Origin: Daphnia carinata | Lineage: Eukaryota; Arthropoda; Branchiopoda; Diplostraca; Daphniidae | Length of the DNA stretch: 64,000 nucleotides | Assembly: GCF_022539665.2 (NCBI RefSeq) | Contig: NC_081335.1 | Coordinates: forward strand, 3,348,001-3,412,000 | Direction of reading: 5' to 3' | Shown here: positions 49,971 to 61,471 of the stretch, piece after piece | How positions within the stretch are numbered: the first letter of the stretch is position 1 | Layout: every line of letters begins with the position of its first letter | Program-made: the position numbers and the translations under genes | Notes under the pieces: model-generated | Databases searched by the model: none | What the model was told of the DNA's origin: nothing | The model's input: the letters and a program-made list of their open reading frames with translations, nothing else

Positions 49971-51379
49971 TGTGAAATACTTCATCTTGAGCATCTTCTT
50001 TTTGTGTACCAGTTTTCTTGAATCTTCGCTGTCGGATGCTCCGGTACATTCCCCCCCCCACTCGAAGAAAACAAAACAAAAAAAAAACGCAGCTGTTATT
50101 AAATGAAAACACAGAGGCTGAAGGATAATTTGTAGACGTCCAACAATGGTTGGTAGCGTATACACAGCAGTATATTCTTTTCTTTTTTTGGGTTATCTGT
50201 CCGTGTGCAGATTTTCATCTTCGTTAAGTCGCTTGATTCATTACTCTGTCGACCATTTTGCTTGGGTACCCAGTTGAAATCGCTTCGTCATAACTGATCC
50301 CGTATTTTCTTTGTTTTTGTGTGTGTGTGTGTTTAAACAAACGACGTGAAGTTTAAATTTAGTAGAATTTAAGAGAGAAAAAAAAAAGAAATCCGACAAC
50401 GTCCAAACGATTTGTTAATGGCTTTGTCGTGGTATGTTTTTAACACACACACACACACACACCAGAAGTGAAAAATTAAGGGAAATATATAAAGTTGATA
50501 TTAGTACGGGTGGTCCTAACAGTAGTAAATGCTATTATTCGACGCTGTGTGTAACTCCGTGTGGTTTCGAGTGCAACATACGAAAAGAGAAACAGCTGCT
50601 GGGTCAATCGAGTACATATATATCCCGAACGATTATTAATCACGCTGTCGAGCCCCCCCCCCCACCCGAACGGCAGGATTTGCTTTAGGGTGGCCGTGAC
50701 GCAACCCTTTTTCTTTTCTTATTTTTTTTTTTTTCTCTTGCAACGGGGGGAAACAAAACAAAAAAAAAAAATTGTGTGAGCTACCGCGTCGTTTGGGGAG
50801 TGCATTTTTAGTCTATAAATATTAATAAGGGAAATAACACTCAAAACAAATAGGCTGTTGTGTACTGCTTTTCTTTTTCTTTTTCCTTTTTTTTGCGGCC
50901 CATATTTGGAGGCTTTCAACAGACTCTGTTGTTGAAAGAATATCAAAAGATCGGGGCCATCAATCATTGCAATAATAGTGTTCCCTCAGCTGCAAAAAAA
51001 AAAAACTGTTTAACAGACACACCTGTATGCCTATCAAATTCGTGATGGCTATCAATTAAAAACCATCGTGATAGCCAAAACGATATTGATTTATTTCAAT
51101 TTGCTTTTTTTGTTTTTGTTTTTGTTTTTGTTTTGTTTTTTTTTAAAGAAAAAATATGGAAAAATGTTGATCAAACAGTGGGATAGCTCATCTATTTTTA
51201 TCCCGAATGAATGCTGTGGGATTCCCTTTTACTTTTTGCTTTCGTCGTAATTCATTCAAAAGGCCAATTTTTCTTGATTTTTTTTTTTTATTTTACGATT
51301 TCATTTTGTATAGCCGGACGATATAGCTTTCGCCGCTGGCGCTATATCGATGGCTCCGCTCTCTTTTCATTTCTTATTG

Positions 51380-51414
<35 letters not shown>

Positions 51415-54096
51415 GTTTAATGTCTCTAATAATAATAGGTCGGTTATTTAGGATTTATCGTGTCGTAAAAAGTAAAATTCCGGTTCAGCATCACCGTCAA
51501 CAGCGGCCGAAAAAACAAAAACAAATGCCTATCCGCGTCATAACTATATAAGCCAAAATATATAATAATAACAGCTTCGTTTCATTTTTGGTATAAACTG
51601 CGCTCGTATAGATGGATCGTTTAATATTATTATTTATTGAGACATTTTTAAATTATTATTTTTTTTTTACGTTCTTCTCTAACGGAGAAAATTGATTGAT
51701 TTTCGCGTGATGTTAATATGTATATGTATATATATTTTTTTTTTTTCTTCTTGAAAACCCCCGTTTCGAAACACGCGCCATTCGCTTTGTAATTAAAAGG
51801 GACATCGTAAACAGGTGAGGCGACATTGTTTCAGAAGCGACGTGATTGGATTACATGTTGCCTCTGCGGAAACAGGGCAAAACTTGATTTTTTTTTTTTT
51901 TTTTTTTTGAAAACAAAACACTGATGAGAATCTTAACGCATTTCCAGGCACTATTAGGAGTTGGGGTCAGTTCGATTCACGATAATTTCCTCTCCCTCTC
52001 GACGTTCATATCCCGACAACTCGTTTTCGTTTTTTTCCGTGCATCTCTCTCTCTCTTTAAACGAGTCCCTAAATCTTCTAGTCCGCTAAGTTCCTTTCCG
52101 ACTAATCCCAACCCATTTTCATACGATTCCAGTTTCTTTTTTTGTTTCTCAGTTTTTCTCGGAAATAGAACAACGGAATATGAAGACGTGAGATTAGGAT
52201 TCAATTCGTGGAACGGCTATTTCCAACTTTAACTTGATTTTCAACGTACAGCCTCGTGGCACACGCAATTTCCCGTTGAGCACGTCGTTGTTGGTACAAT
52301 GGATTTATTTTTTTTTTCACGAGTAATCTGGACCAACAGTTGACAACATTTCGTTCTCATCGCCATTGTCAGTTCAAGTCCGTGAAAATAATTGGTCATT
52401 GCCGTTTTTTTTTTCTATTTCTGCGTACGTGTGTGTGTGTCTAAAACTTGCGCATCCCTACGCTCCATGGGACGGAGCTTCTGATTCCATCTGAATTTCT
52501 AATTTCTGCTGATCAACTTCTGTCGAGCAGAAGAACAAAGCTAACCTCAAATCATTTTTCGTTGAATCCTATCGCCTTTTTTCCTCCCAAGTTGCGTTTC
52601 ATGGTTTCTAGTCGACTCCATTTTGATTTATTTGGGTAACTTTAATTTTGAATGAAGTGAATGTCACTTGAATGACAGACGAAGTGACGATAGGGGTCCA
52701 CATTATTTGCGCATTATAACACCAATCCGAATTCAAATGAGATAAAGAATACCAGTGGCTGTTTCGTATACAATTCTAGAAAACTTGTTGAAAGCCAAAA
52801 ACGAGAAGGAGGGGGGGGGGGAGGGGGAGGGAGGAAAAAAATATGAGAAGTTACTTTGCAATTGTCTTGGCGCCTTGGTTTCCCAAATGTCTCGATGACA
52901 ATCGGCGATTTTCTCAATTATTTGATTAGGTTGGTCGGTGATGTTTCTAATGAGGTCCAACTACCTTTTCCCTTCTGGTGTGTTTACACCGTTAGCTGAA
53001 CCTGTCGCGATGGGAGAGATTGTTGGCCTTACACCTTCAAAAGGCAACCATTAAAAATTGAATTCCAAAAAAAAACGACAAAAAACTGACGCGAAACGGG
53101 GATAACATTAGAGTTAATAAGTAGTGGGTGCGCCATAATTACAAGTACGTCAAACATTTTCGTATCAAAGAAACGAAAAATGCTGTCGCGCTTTTTGAGT
53201 TACGTTCGCATCGAAAACTCGTTCATCTTTTATTGTTGTTGTTGTTGTTTTGTTTTTAAGGCGTTGCGAACAAGATGGACAAGATCTCTGTTGTTCCATT
53301 CGATGTAAGCCGGATACGCTGGGAAAATTGAAATGTATGTGATTGAGATATTTGGTTTCGAATCGAAGACACAAGGGCCGGCAGAGTCACGAAGTCACGA
53401 TCTGCGATCATCGTCCAATAAAATTCGAAATGAAAAGTTGTTGATGTCTACGTGCGCATCGGATGACAATCCAAGTTTTCCCATTTCCATGGCAGACAAG
53501 AGATAAAAAGAAAACTTGGACATCTAAAACATCTCGAAACAAATGCGATGCACAACTTCTATTTTAGCTGTCGATTGAAAACAAAGTTTCGTTTTTTTTT
53601 TTTTTTTTCAATTCTTTTAATCTACCCGATCTCTTCAATTCTACCACAGAAAAAAAAACAAAACAAAAAAAAAAAAAACTCTTTGCGGTACATGTGCACA
53701 GAAGATACATCGCGTACATATCGGGTCACATGTCGTGACGAAAACACCCGAAAAATCTGTGCAAGATCCTTTTTTATGTTTTTTTTTTTTTTTATATCGA
53801 AACTTTCTTTTTACTTCTTAGCATTTCATTCGTTGGCTCCGCAGCAATAACCTGATCTTATACCTACTATACAACCCGCTCAAGCACAATCGTTGAGCTT
53901 ATTTTATTTTATATTAAAGAAAAAAAAAAGGGGCATGTACACACTTTGAAAAAAAAAAAAATAAAAAATAAGAAAGATAAGAAATCGTGAGCTTCCATCC
54001 AGCAGCGGGAGCGGTTCGGTGACAGGTTTTTTTTTTTTTCCCCTTTTCTTTCTTCTCCTAAGTCTGGAAAACAAGCGATTCGATTCAAATTTTTAA

Positions 54097-54132
<36 letters not shown>

Positions 54133-55158
54133 AATGCGTTGTTTATTATAGATCGTGTGTATATGCACGTAGGCTATATATATATATATATATATATGTG
54201 TATAGTACAGGTGTGTAACAAGAGTTCCATCGAAATGCTATCGGCAAGCACAGGCTTTTTTTTTTTTTTTTTTTTATCGTGAAAAAAAAAAACTCGTTTG
54301 AATCGATTGCAGCCGAACGCACAGAACAATATGTATGCATTATATATATTTTATTTTCTGTTATTATTAATGACCTTGATCCGTCATATTTTTCTTTTTT
54401 CTTTGTGTGTGTGGCCGTCATGGCGGGGCTCTATCGGCTTCTCTTATGAACTCTTCTGTGCGCAATAGGAACAGGGCCTTTTCTTTGTGCCACACGTCAC
54501 GCCAAGACACTTTATCACCTTTGTGGCCATCTTGCATTTTTTTTCTTTTTTTTTTCTGACTGACAAGTCGGTGTCTCTCTCTCTCTCTCGCAGTAAAGGA
54601 ATACGTAATTTATTGATTTGATATTCATAAATAATAAATGCCTTTGTTGTCGCGAAAAAAAAAAAAATAGTCACACAAATTCAATCTAGAAAAGTGAATC
54701 AACGTCTACCCACATTTTTTCGCTTTAAAAGGAATCCTATTTTTTCCTTTCATAAAGTGCGTAAATGTTGAGACTGCTTATATTTATAGAGGCCTCCACT
54801 TGTTGCACTTTTCTTTTTTTTTTTTACATATATATATATATATATATTTCGGAGGCAAAGTTTGTGACGTTTCAAATGTTTAACGCAGCCGTGGGCTTAT
54901 CACAACATTTTTAAGAAACGAAAAAAAAAAAAAACAAACAAAAAACCTATCGCTTTCGATCGTATTCGTCCTGAGACAAAGAGAAACCGCTAGGGCCGTC
55001 GAAAGAAACAAAAAAAAAAAATGGGCATTTTTCTTTACCCCCGTCTACGAACCGCTTTGTGACGTATGCGTGTCCATCACTTGGAAAAGCTCAATGTCAA
55101 TGCCCAGTCCGTTCCAGGTAGCCCGTCCCCCTCCGAAAATTGAAGTGTCCCTTAAAAA

Positions 55159-55200
<42 letters not shown>

Positions 55201-57776
55201 CTTACCTTTTCTAAATCAACCTAAAAAAAAAAAAAAAAAAAAAAAAAAAGTTGATGGTGGTACAATGAAACCCATAAGCTCTCCCGGAGGGTTTTTTTTT
55301 TTTTTTTTTTTAGCGGGGCGAAAAAACAAATCAATCCACCTAGCGGGAGGACGAGAAAAATCGTAACGGGCTATCGAAATCACAAATAGCAGCCACAGTA
55401 GGAGAGAGAGAAGGAGGGGGGGGGGGAGGGGAGGAATCCAAAGAAAAATGCTCTATACTTGTTTTATTATTATGATTTCTTGTAACGTTTGCGGCGGTTG
55501 GTACGTGGGCCCGATGTGCTCTCTGCCACCGTATCATTTCCAATCCGTATTTATTGTTATTGCGACTCGGCGGTGTACGATGAGGCATTCCTATCGAACT
55601 AACAAACGCACAGATCCTTCAGTTCTTTATTCTTCCCGACCACACACCAAGGGCGGAGGATTTTGTTTTTTTTTTCTTTTTTTTTTTTAATTTTAAATAA
55701 ATCCCGTAAATAGCAAGTAGTCATATCCGCCCGGATAATACGTTGAGACGGAATGCGTACTGTCTATTCGTCCGTGAAAGGCTTTTTACATTTCATTTTT
55801 GCTTGATTTGTTTTGTTTTTTTTGTTTTTTTTCACGATCCATCAAAATCTACCGTTTTCCCCCTGTGTACGTGGCGCAATTCCCGCACGCGCCCTTTGAT
55901 TTCGGGGTATCTGATATTTTTGCACGCGCTTCATTAATTTGTGTATGCGGCATTAGCATAAGTAAACATACGTTTGCCATCAAGGTCCAGCAATCAGTCT
56001 GCCACGGGTTATCGTAGGCTGTAAGGGCGGTACTTACATTTTGAAAAGAACAAAAAAATAAATAAGAAGCTGATTTTCTATGTTCTTGTTGCGAGGCTTT
56101 TGAAATAGCTCCCGGTGTTCCAGCGCGCTCCCGCGGCATACAAAAAAAAGAAGCTTTTGAAATTTGATTTTCCCCTTTTTTATTTTCCCTGGGAAAAAGA
56201 AAAAGAAAAAAAAGAAAAGCGTGCCCGAATATTCGATGAGGATGTTCAATTAGCCAACAGGAAATTTCGTGCAGCCTTTGGCTATTGTTTTCTGTATACC
56301 ATTAAGGAAGGGGTTGGAAGAACGGGCGGGGGGGGGGGGGAAACAGAAATTCACAAGATCGTTGTGAACTATAAAAAAAAAATTGAATTGATAAACATTT
56401 TCCAAAAGGATTGTCGGATCTTGTAGGGGAAAAAAAGAAAAGAAATTGTGAACACGCGTTCAATCGGATTCCCTATTGTTTTTTTGTTTTGTTTTTTTTG
56501 GAGGCTTCCTGGACGGATCTTTGTGTGTGTGTGTGTGTGTGTGTCGGCTGCTGTGCCGACCATTCGGATGTTACTAAAATAGAGAGATACGCTACTACCG
56601 AAATGCTTGCCGTAAAAATCGTAAATCATTTTGTTTTCCTATTTAAAAAAAATAAAAAAAATGTTAACAGAAATTGGTTGGCGACGACAGTTGGAATAGT
56701 GTCTATAAACGCGTGCGCGCCTAAAATCGGAAAAATATCTACCCATGGTGCCTCGAAAAAAAAAAAAAAAAAAAAGAAACGTTTTTACGGGACTTCCTGG
56801 CTTTTTTATTCGAAATATTTTTCTACGTTCGTATAGCATTTGTCGGCAGCGGCTGCTCATCTGCATATATCCGATAAATCGCCGCTCGGAAATTGAATAT
56901 TCAATTATTCAGATGAACATACAAAGGGGGGGGGGTGAAAGGGAACAGAATAATATTGCCTCAGTCCAATGCGTTCAATATGAATTATACATCATCCGTT
57001 TTTATAACGTGCAGCTTGGCCATCCCCACTGTTGAAAATCTTATTCGTGCAGTAGAGAACGAAAGACAGAGAGAGAGAGAGAGAGAAAAAAAAAACAAGA
57101 AGCAAAATAAATCGGTGAATTGCTCTTTACACAAAACGTGAAATTGCGTTCTGATTTTTGTTTTCCATGTTCCGCGAATCGCTTTCAGCTTTTTTATTTA
57201 GTAGGAAACGCTAATAACTAAGTTGAATCATAACAATCATAATAAGGCAATTTCTTATTTATTTATTTATTTTTTTTTTTTTTCTTTCGTTTGCTCTTCT
57301 TTGGACTATTTTCGTCTGCAAATCAAATAGAATTTCGTTCGAACCATTACGTTTTTAAGTTCCAGGTAATGCGTCCAATGTTCGCCCTCCTTTTTTTTTT
57401 TTTTTTTTTTTCCCTTCAATTTGTCGGCGGGTCGTTGAATTTCCACGTACTTTACAAAGCTTTTCGTTTTTATTGAGATTTAATGTGTGTCCCTTATACA
57501 TGGAATCGATAATTTTAGTGAATGAATTGACTGTTGAAAACAAAACAAAAAACTAGTCTTTTTACTTACCGGTAATCGTGTTTTCTTTCTTTTTTTTTTT
57601 TTTTTTTTTTTTTTTCGGGCTCTCCGTGGATTGATTGATCAGGTGACAAGCCGCATGCCTGCGAGTTATGCAACAAGCGTTTCGCCTTGGCTTGCAACCT
57701 TCGCGCCCACATGAAAACCCACGAAGGTACGTGTCACTAAAAAGCTATTTTCGATTCAAATTGCCTTTCAACCCCC

Positions 57777-57809
<33 letters not shown>

Positions 57810-59565
57810 CAACCCCCCGGTTTTACTTGCACTAGAAGTTAAATAGATGAGTATCCCAATCAATGATTAACCTCCTTTTTGGCAGTGTTTTGCCATTTCT
57901 AAAAGGACATATGCAAAATAGGTTTTTTTTTTTTTTTTTTTTTTTTCAAATGACGCGCTCCAGATGGCGGCTGTTATAATTTCCCTGGTCGTTTATCCTG
58001 ACCGCTTTTCATTTTGCGACATCCTTTCCATCTTCCCCCCCCCCTCCCTTCTTTTTTTTTTCCTGATGCTCAATTGTTTCGTAGTAGCATGTAATTACGT
58101 AGAACGTAATTTCGCTCTACGACACGACCAAGAAAACGTCCCAAATTGTTTTTTTTGTTTTTTTTTGTTTTTTTTCTTTGGTACTTTCGGGGTGGAAAAG
58201 ATGTTTCTCTTCAAACAAAAACAAAAAAAAAAAATGTTTGGCTCATGCACAGCTGTGTTTAGTTCGACTGGGCTCCCAACCCCCCCCCCCCCCGCCCTTT
58301 CTCCAGTTGACACCGAGTCGACAATTCCCAGCTTACGGAATTCTTACGTTCACCCTCGCTTTTTATTTTATTTATTTTTTTTTTGGTTTAAGACCGAAGA
58401 GAAATGATATTCAAAAATGAGGCAACTTAATTTAATTTTTGTTCAAATTCCTCGCACGATGACGGCAAGGACAGTGAACCGCACGCACTGAACTTGAAGA
58501 CGATTGGAGTTCAGAGGGTTTTTTTTTTTTTTTTTTTTTTGTAAAGGGACGCATGAAAAAAGATACAGGGGTCGTAAAATCGGAAGCGCTTGAGGTGTGC
58601 AATAAAAAAGAAGACGAAGAAAAAGAGAAGCCGTACCTTAGCAAGACGACGCCTGTTGTAGTATATTCTTTTATTATAACCGTAAGCGCAGCGTAGTATC
58701 ATCATTCCCCTCAACCTGCGCCCATCTCTATATTTATACGATATTATATTTATACACGTATATCATAATAATACTAGAAAAAGAAGCAAGGAAAGGAAAA
58801 ACAAAAAAACTTGTGATGGTGTATCATTTCACCCCGGTGTATCATCATCATAATAATAAAATTTAAAAAAAAAGCTTAAGAAAAATGAACGTAAGAGAGA
58901 GAGAGCGAAAAGGGGGGGGGGCATGTATGCGCACAGTAGTAGAGTATAGTAGTAGCATTATTATTATCTTGCGTATGAAACCAAAGAATCTGTCATCATA
59001 TCAAATATTCTTGTTGTTTTTTCTGAACCCCGCTCTCTGTTGCGCATATATGGCAGCATCGACTGACACGCCGGCTATATATTACGTTATTTTTTTTTTT
59101 TTATATATATATATATACAGTATATACGAGTTGAATGAAGAAGAAAGAAAAATTCTTGTGCACGAGCTTCGAAATGTTGCATACCTTTTCGAAGGCCACG
59201 TATTCTATGGCCTGCGCTATCCAATAAACTTTGAGGGGATCAAATAAATGATTGTTTATATTACGATGTGGGCTATTATTGATGGTATTCAAACAAAAGA
59301 GGAGTTGCTGACGTTTTTGATTCTTTTTTTTTTTTTCGCAGGTGAGCCCCAGGAGGAGTGCGCCCGTTGCGGCAAGACGTTCCTGATGCTCGTCGGCGGT
59401 AGCGGCGGGGGGTCGCAGGTGGGCAGCGACGTCACGGGCCTTTGCAACGATTGTTCGGGCGCCACCGACAACGACAAGGAAGAGTTGGAAGAAGATTCGG
59501 ATGCTGGTGGCATCAGCGATGTCAGCGCAGATGGAGACGTCGACGTCGATAACGAACAAGACTAA
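19657..59565 (+). CDS. PR-domain C2H2 zinc-finger transcription factor (PRDM family), nine coding exons
   Basis: Coding exons: 19657-19956, 20033-20269, 33105-33282 (start uncertain; 33141 also fits), 33374-33544, 33815-34384 (with a possible 60-nt intron 34264-34323), 36133-36302, 38253-38418, 57643-57726 and 59342-59565. All phases match, giving about 699 aa, or 679 if the 60 nt are removed. Order of elements: Ala/His-rich N-terminus; PR domain with [34 protein letters not shown] and [25 protein letters not shown] motif; Gln, Ser and His tracts; six C2H2 fingers joined by TGEKP-type linkers; a Cys4 element; an acidic end. PRDM proteins are nuclear regulators of cell fate that bind DNA through their fingers; many recruit co-repressors and few show methyltransferase activity. 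Six fingers and a KRFTASS finger resemble PRDM14, but orthology is unresolved. The start ATG has a purine at -3 and G at +4. Confidence 0.85.
20270..33104 (+). other. PRDM intron of about 12.8 kb interrupting the PR domain
   Basis: Filled with A/T homopolymers, (GT)11 at 25901-25922, (AT)11 at 27879-27900 and several inverted repeats. A less repetitive stretch lies at about 31,450-32,800. Open frames seen at 24808-25026 (-) and 31514-31897 (+) have no recognisable domain. The acceptor is not certain: the first AG after the pyrimidine tract in the required phase is at 33103-33104, with another at 33139-33140. Confidence 0.7.
33105..33544 (+). other. PRDM exons 3-4: core of PR domain
   Basis: Exon 3 ends ATCAAAG|GTATGG at 33282; the 91-nt intron ends TTGTACAG at 33373; exon 4 is 33374-33544. 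Together they encode CNWVRFLRP, then [20 protein letters not shown] and [12 protein letters not shown], which match the NW(M/V)RF and ELxVxY signatures that close a PR domain, followed by an acidic segment ([11 protein letters not shown]). Confidence 0.85.
33815..34384 (+). other. PRDM exon 5: PLDLS motif, Gln/Ser/His linker and finger 1
   Basis: Begins [11 protein letters not shown], carries a glutamine tract (CAA/CAG) at about 33889-33933, Ser/Gly/Asn-rich and His-rich stretches, then an Arg/Pro segment leading into zinc finger 1 ([20 protein letters not shown]). The first cysteine of finger 1 (codon at 34258-34260) is separated from the rest by a 60-nt insertion at 34264-34323. Donor at 34385. 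Confidence 0.8.
34385..36132 (+). other. PRDM intron between fingers 1 and 2 (1.75 kb)
   Basis: Donor G|GTTAGT and acceptor AATGCAG|GT. Splicing reconstitutes the finger linker TGEKP. The interior has A/T runs, C/G runs near 35690 and no coding segment. Confidence 0.85.
36133..36302 (+). other. PRDM exon 6: zinc fingers 2 and 3
   Basis: Encodes [20 protein letters not shown] with HSGEKPH linker and [20 protein letters not shown], both with CX2C and HX3H spacing. High GC at third positions contrasts sharply with the flanking A/T-rich intron. Donor AAG|GTAAAT. Confidence 0.92.
36303..38252 (+). other. PRDM intron between fingers 3 and 4 (1.95 kb)
   Basis: Starts with a 28-nt A run (36326-36353) shortly after the donor. 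It includes a GC-rich island at 37225-37325 that is open in two minus-strand frames. The acceptor is GATGTAG at 38252. Confidence 0.85.
38253..38418 (+). other. PRDM exon 7: zinc fingers 4 and 5
   Basis: Encodes [20 protein letters not shown] and, after a HSGSWPFK linker, [20 protein letters not shown]. Both fingers keep all zinc ligands. Ends CATACCG|GTAAGT, a consensus donor. Confidence 0.92.
39727..39759. repeat. (TG)16 microsatellite
   Basis: Uninterrupted TG dinucleotides within the PRDM giant intron; one of the longest dinucleotide tracts in the window. Confidence 0.95.
51380..51410. repeat. Poly-A run of about 31 nt
   Basis: Uninterrupted A tract. Comparable runs: T at 45463-45488, A at 54099-54130, T at 61111-61141, T at 61436-61470 and T at 63680-63710. 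Confidence 0.95.
55162..55197. repeat. (TC)18 microsatellite
   Basis: Uninterrupted TC dinucleotides; a polypyrimidine tract on the sense strand of the PRDM intron, with a 27-nt poly-A tract 25 nt downstream. Confidence 0.95.
57643..57726 (+). other. PRDM exon 8: zinc finger 6
   Basis: Acceptor TTGATCAG after a long T run; encodes [20 protein letters not shown] plus RAHMKTHE, a full CX2C-X12-HX3H finger. Donor G|GTACGT. The 84-nt exon lies isolated 19 kb from finger 5; phase and linker (HTG|DKPH) match the previous exon exactly. Confidence 0.9.
57727..59341 (+). other. PRDM last intron (1.6 kb)
   Basis: Contains a C run and CT repeat (57765-57809), further A/T runs and a TA tract near 59101. 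The acceptor is a T-rich tract ending TTCGCAG at 59341. No coding exon is required between finger 6 and the last exon, because phase and the EG/EPQEE sequence join cleanly. Confidence 0.85.
59342..59565 (+). other. PRDM exon 9: Cys4 element and acidic C-terminus
   Basis: Encodes [15 protein letters not shown], a Gly/Ser spacer and GLCNDCSG, so two CX2C pairs replace a C2H2 finger. The acidic tail ([14 protein letters not shown] to DVDVDNEQD) ends at TAA 59563-59565, immediately followed by a poly-A run. Confidence 0.88.
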
Positions 59566-60738
59566 AAAAAAAAAAAAAAAAAACGACAGCGAAAAAGCAT
59601 TTTGCCTTTGCTGGGAACAAGCAGAATTTTTGTTTGTTTTGGAATTGAATCGATGGATATTAGAAACGGAAGCGTTTTAGGTAGGGTCGATTTTATTTGA
59701 TGAAATAATTTAAAATGTTGGAAGATATTGTGCGTTTTTTTTTTTTTCTTTTTCAATTATTCATTAGACGGTATTAATGTGTCCCCTTGTTTCAATTTCC
59801 ATTTTCTATCGGCTTCCGTTTAAAGCCTTCTTCTTTTTTTTTTTAAATTTCGTTTAAACGCAAAACAAACATTAAAAAAAGGTAAAACAAAAATAAAAAA
59901 TGACTATAATATGCGTATTGTTAGATTTGATTTGATTTGTTTTGTGCAAGCCCACGGTCTTATTATTTTCACGTAAAAACAACACACATGCCCACTATGT
60001 TGTAATTCGTTCGCGTTCGTTTACCAATCACAATAGAAGCCCCCCCCCCCACCTCTCCGCCCAAGCTGTTTGTTTAATATTATTTACTTTTCGCCCTCCC
60101 ATTTTATAGACGATTTTAAAATCTGAAATGACATCCATGTCAATCTAGTCAACAGAATTTCAATTTTTTTTTTCATTTGATGTAATTATCTTTTTTTTTT
60201 TTTTATTTTTCAAAATTTTCTTTTCCTGTTTCGGAGGGTTCCTTTTTGTTTTCCTGTTAGTTTGTTTTCTCATTGTAGAATTGTTTTTTTGTTTGTTTTT
60301 TTTGCATTTGTATTTGCCGACCTATATAAAAAAAAAAAAAATTATCTAGAGAAAGAAAAATTAATCAATTGCCAATTCGAGGGGGGGGGGATTCAATAAA
60401 AAGAAAATAAAAATGTCTGCGACACTTTTGAATAATAATCAATGATTCATTAATATACTCGTGTGTCTATGTATCCCATGCGTTCTTTTTTTTTTTTTTT
60501 TTTTTGTCTGTGTGCGAATGTTCTTCTCCCGTTGTTGTTGTTATTATTTTTTTTTAAATATTGTCTCATGATCTTTTAAAATATTTTTTCCCCTCCTTCC
60601 CTCTGTGTAGAAATGACGTTCCAATCACCGATAGACACGGAGGCAATAATAATACACTAGCGTGATTGACAATAATAAAAACCCGTTTTCAGTTTTTGTT
60701 TTTTTTTTTGTTTTTTTCTAAAATCAAATGTGAATAGC
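59566..60738. other. Probable PRDM 3' UTR and downstream spacer
   Basis: A/T-rich with homopolymers and two AATAAA signals on the + strand. No coding segment is supported. Confidence 0.55.
60395..60400 (+). terminator. Candidate polyadenylation signal AATAAA for the PRDM gene
   Basis: AATAAA about 830 nt past the PRDM stop codon; another AATAAA starts near 60674. The 3' UTR in between is A/T-rich with no open coding segment. Confidence 0.4.
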
Positions 60739-60957
60739 TTAGCGATACCCTTTCAGCTGGAGAAAATGTTTGGCATCTTCCGTCAAACGTATCCGAACGG
60801 AATAGAAATTCGGGGACGTAACGATGCGTCTAAATATCCTTAATAGACAAAATTGATCAAATTGTTTTGCGTCAGTTTTTTCCTGAGTTATTCGAAATTC
60901 GGGAGACATGCGGGATAGGAAATTGATTTCCCAAATGCCAATGGATTGGTCGAGCAC
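60739..60957 (-). CDS. Unrecognised minus-strand coding-like segment (possible terminal exon or gene remnant)
   Basis: A 72-codon frame ending at a stop codon, free of the homopolymers that crowd the flanks. It encodes a mixed-composition peptide with LDQSIGIWEINFLSRMSPEF and ends VRIRLTEDAKHFLQLKGYR. A minus-strand AG (GGTAG|TTGCGTG, + strand about 60961-60968) could be its splice acceptor, which would make it a terminal exon; no upstream exon was found in the next 3 kb. I do not recognise a family. Chance is possible, but the composition is unlike the low-complexity open frames nearby. Confidence 0.3.
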   Translation of the reverse strand: MLDQSIGIWEINFLSRMSPEFRITQEKTDAKQFDQFCLLRIFRRIVTSPNFYSVRIRLTEDAKHFLQLKGYR

Positions 60958-61109
60958 GCAACTACCGATAACCCAAAAAGAAAAAGTTTTTTTTTAAATC
61001 AAAATCAATTGATAGAAACTGGTTTGAATTTAGCGAAAAATGTCGACTCGGATGAACTAATACAAATTATCTTTCAAAAAAAAAAAAAAAAAAAGGAAAA
61101 GGGCGCGCG

Positions 61110-61142
<33 letters not shown>

Positions 61143-61433
61143 AAAACACCAAAACGCGGCGGGTGGGGGCGGCTTCCAATTGCCTCCCCAACAGAAAGGT
61201 TTTTCTTTCTTCTTGATGATGATGATGAAATGAAAAAAAAAAAAAAAAAAAAAAAAGAAACGAGAAAAAGGTTGTGGGGTTGTGTCGGCCAGCCCCGACT
61301 TGCGGTTGGGTAGATTCCATGCTGGGCGCTCTCTCTCTCTCTCTCTCTCTCTCCCTGTGATACAGTGACGCGCGGTGTGTCCGTGTTTTTCTTTCCGGCT
61401 TTTGTGCCGAGTCACGAAAGGCCAATTTACAAA

Positions 61434-61471
<38 letters not shown>

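Larger units (their letters stand above)
38419..57642 (+). other. PRDM giant intron (about 19.2 kb) between fingers 5 and 6
   Basis: No supported gene inside. Contents: (TG)16 at 39727-39759, (AC)n at 40647-40671, CTG repeat at 41228-41246, mixed trinucleotide tract 44842-44887, ATT/TTA repeat near 48139, GT repeats near 49948 and 56522, (TC)18 at 55162-55197, and A or T runs of 26-32 nt at 45463, 51380 and 54099. Hairpin-forming inverted repeats lie at 51046-51077 and 51312-51355. A coding-like but unrecognised + frame occurs at about 43284-43436. Confidence 0.75.

Noticed and set aside
54175-54197. TA-rich stem as a microRNA precursor
   Set aside because: Simple TA repeat; self-complementarity follows from the repeat itself.
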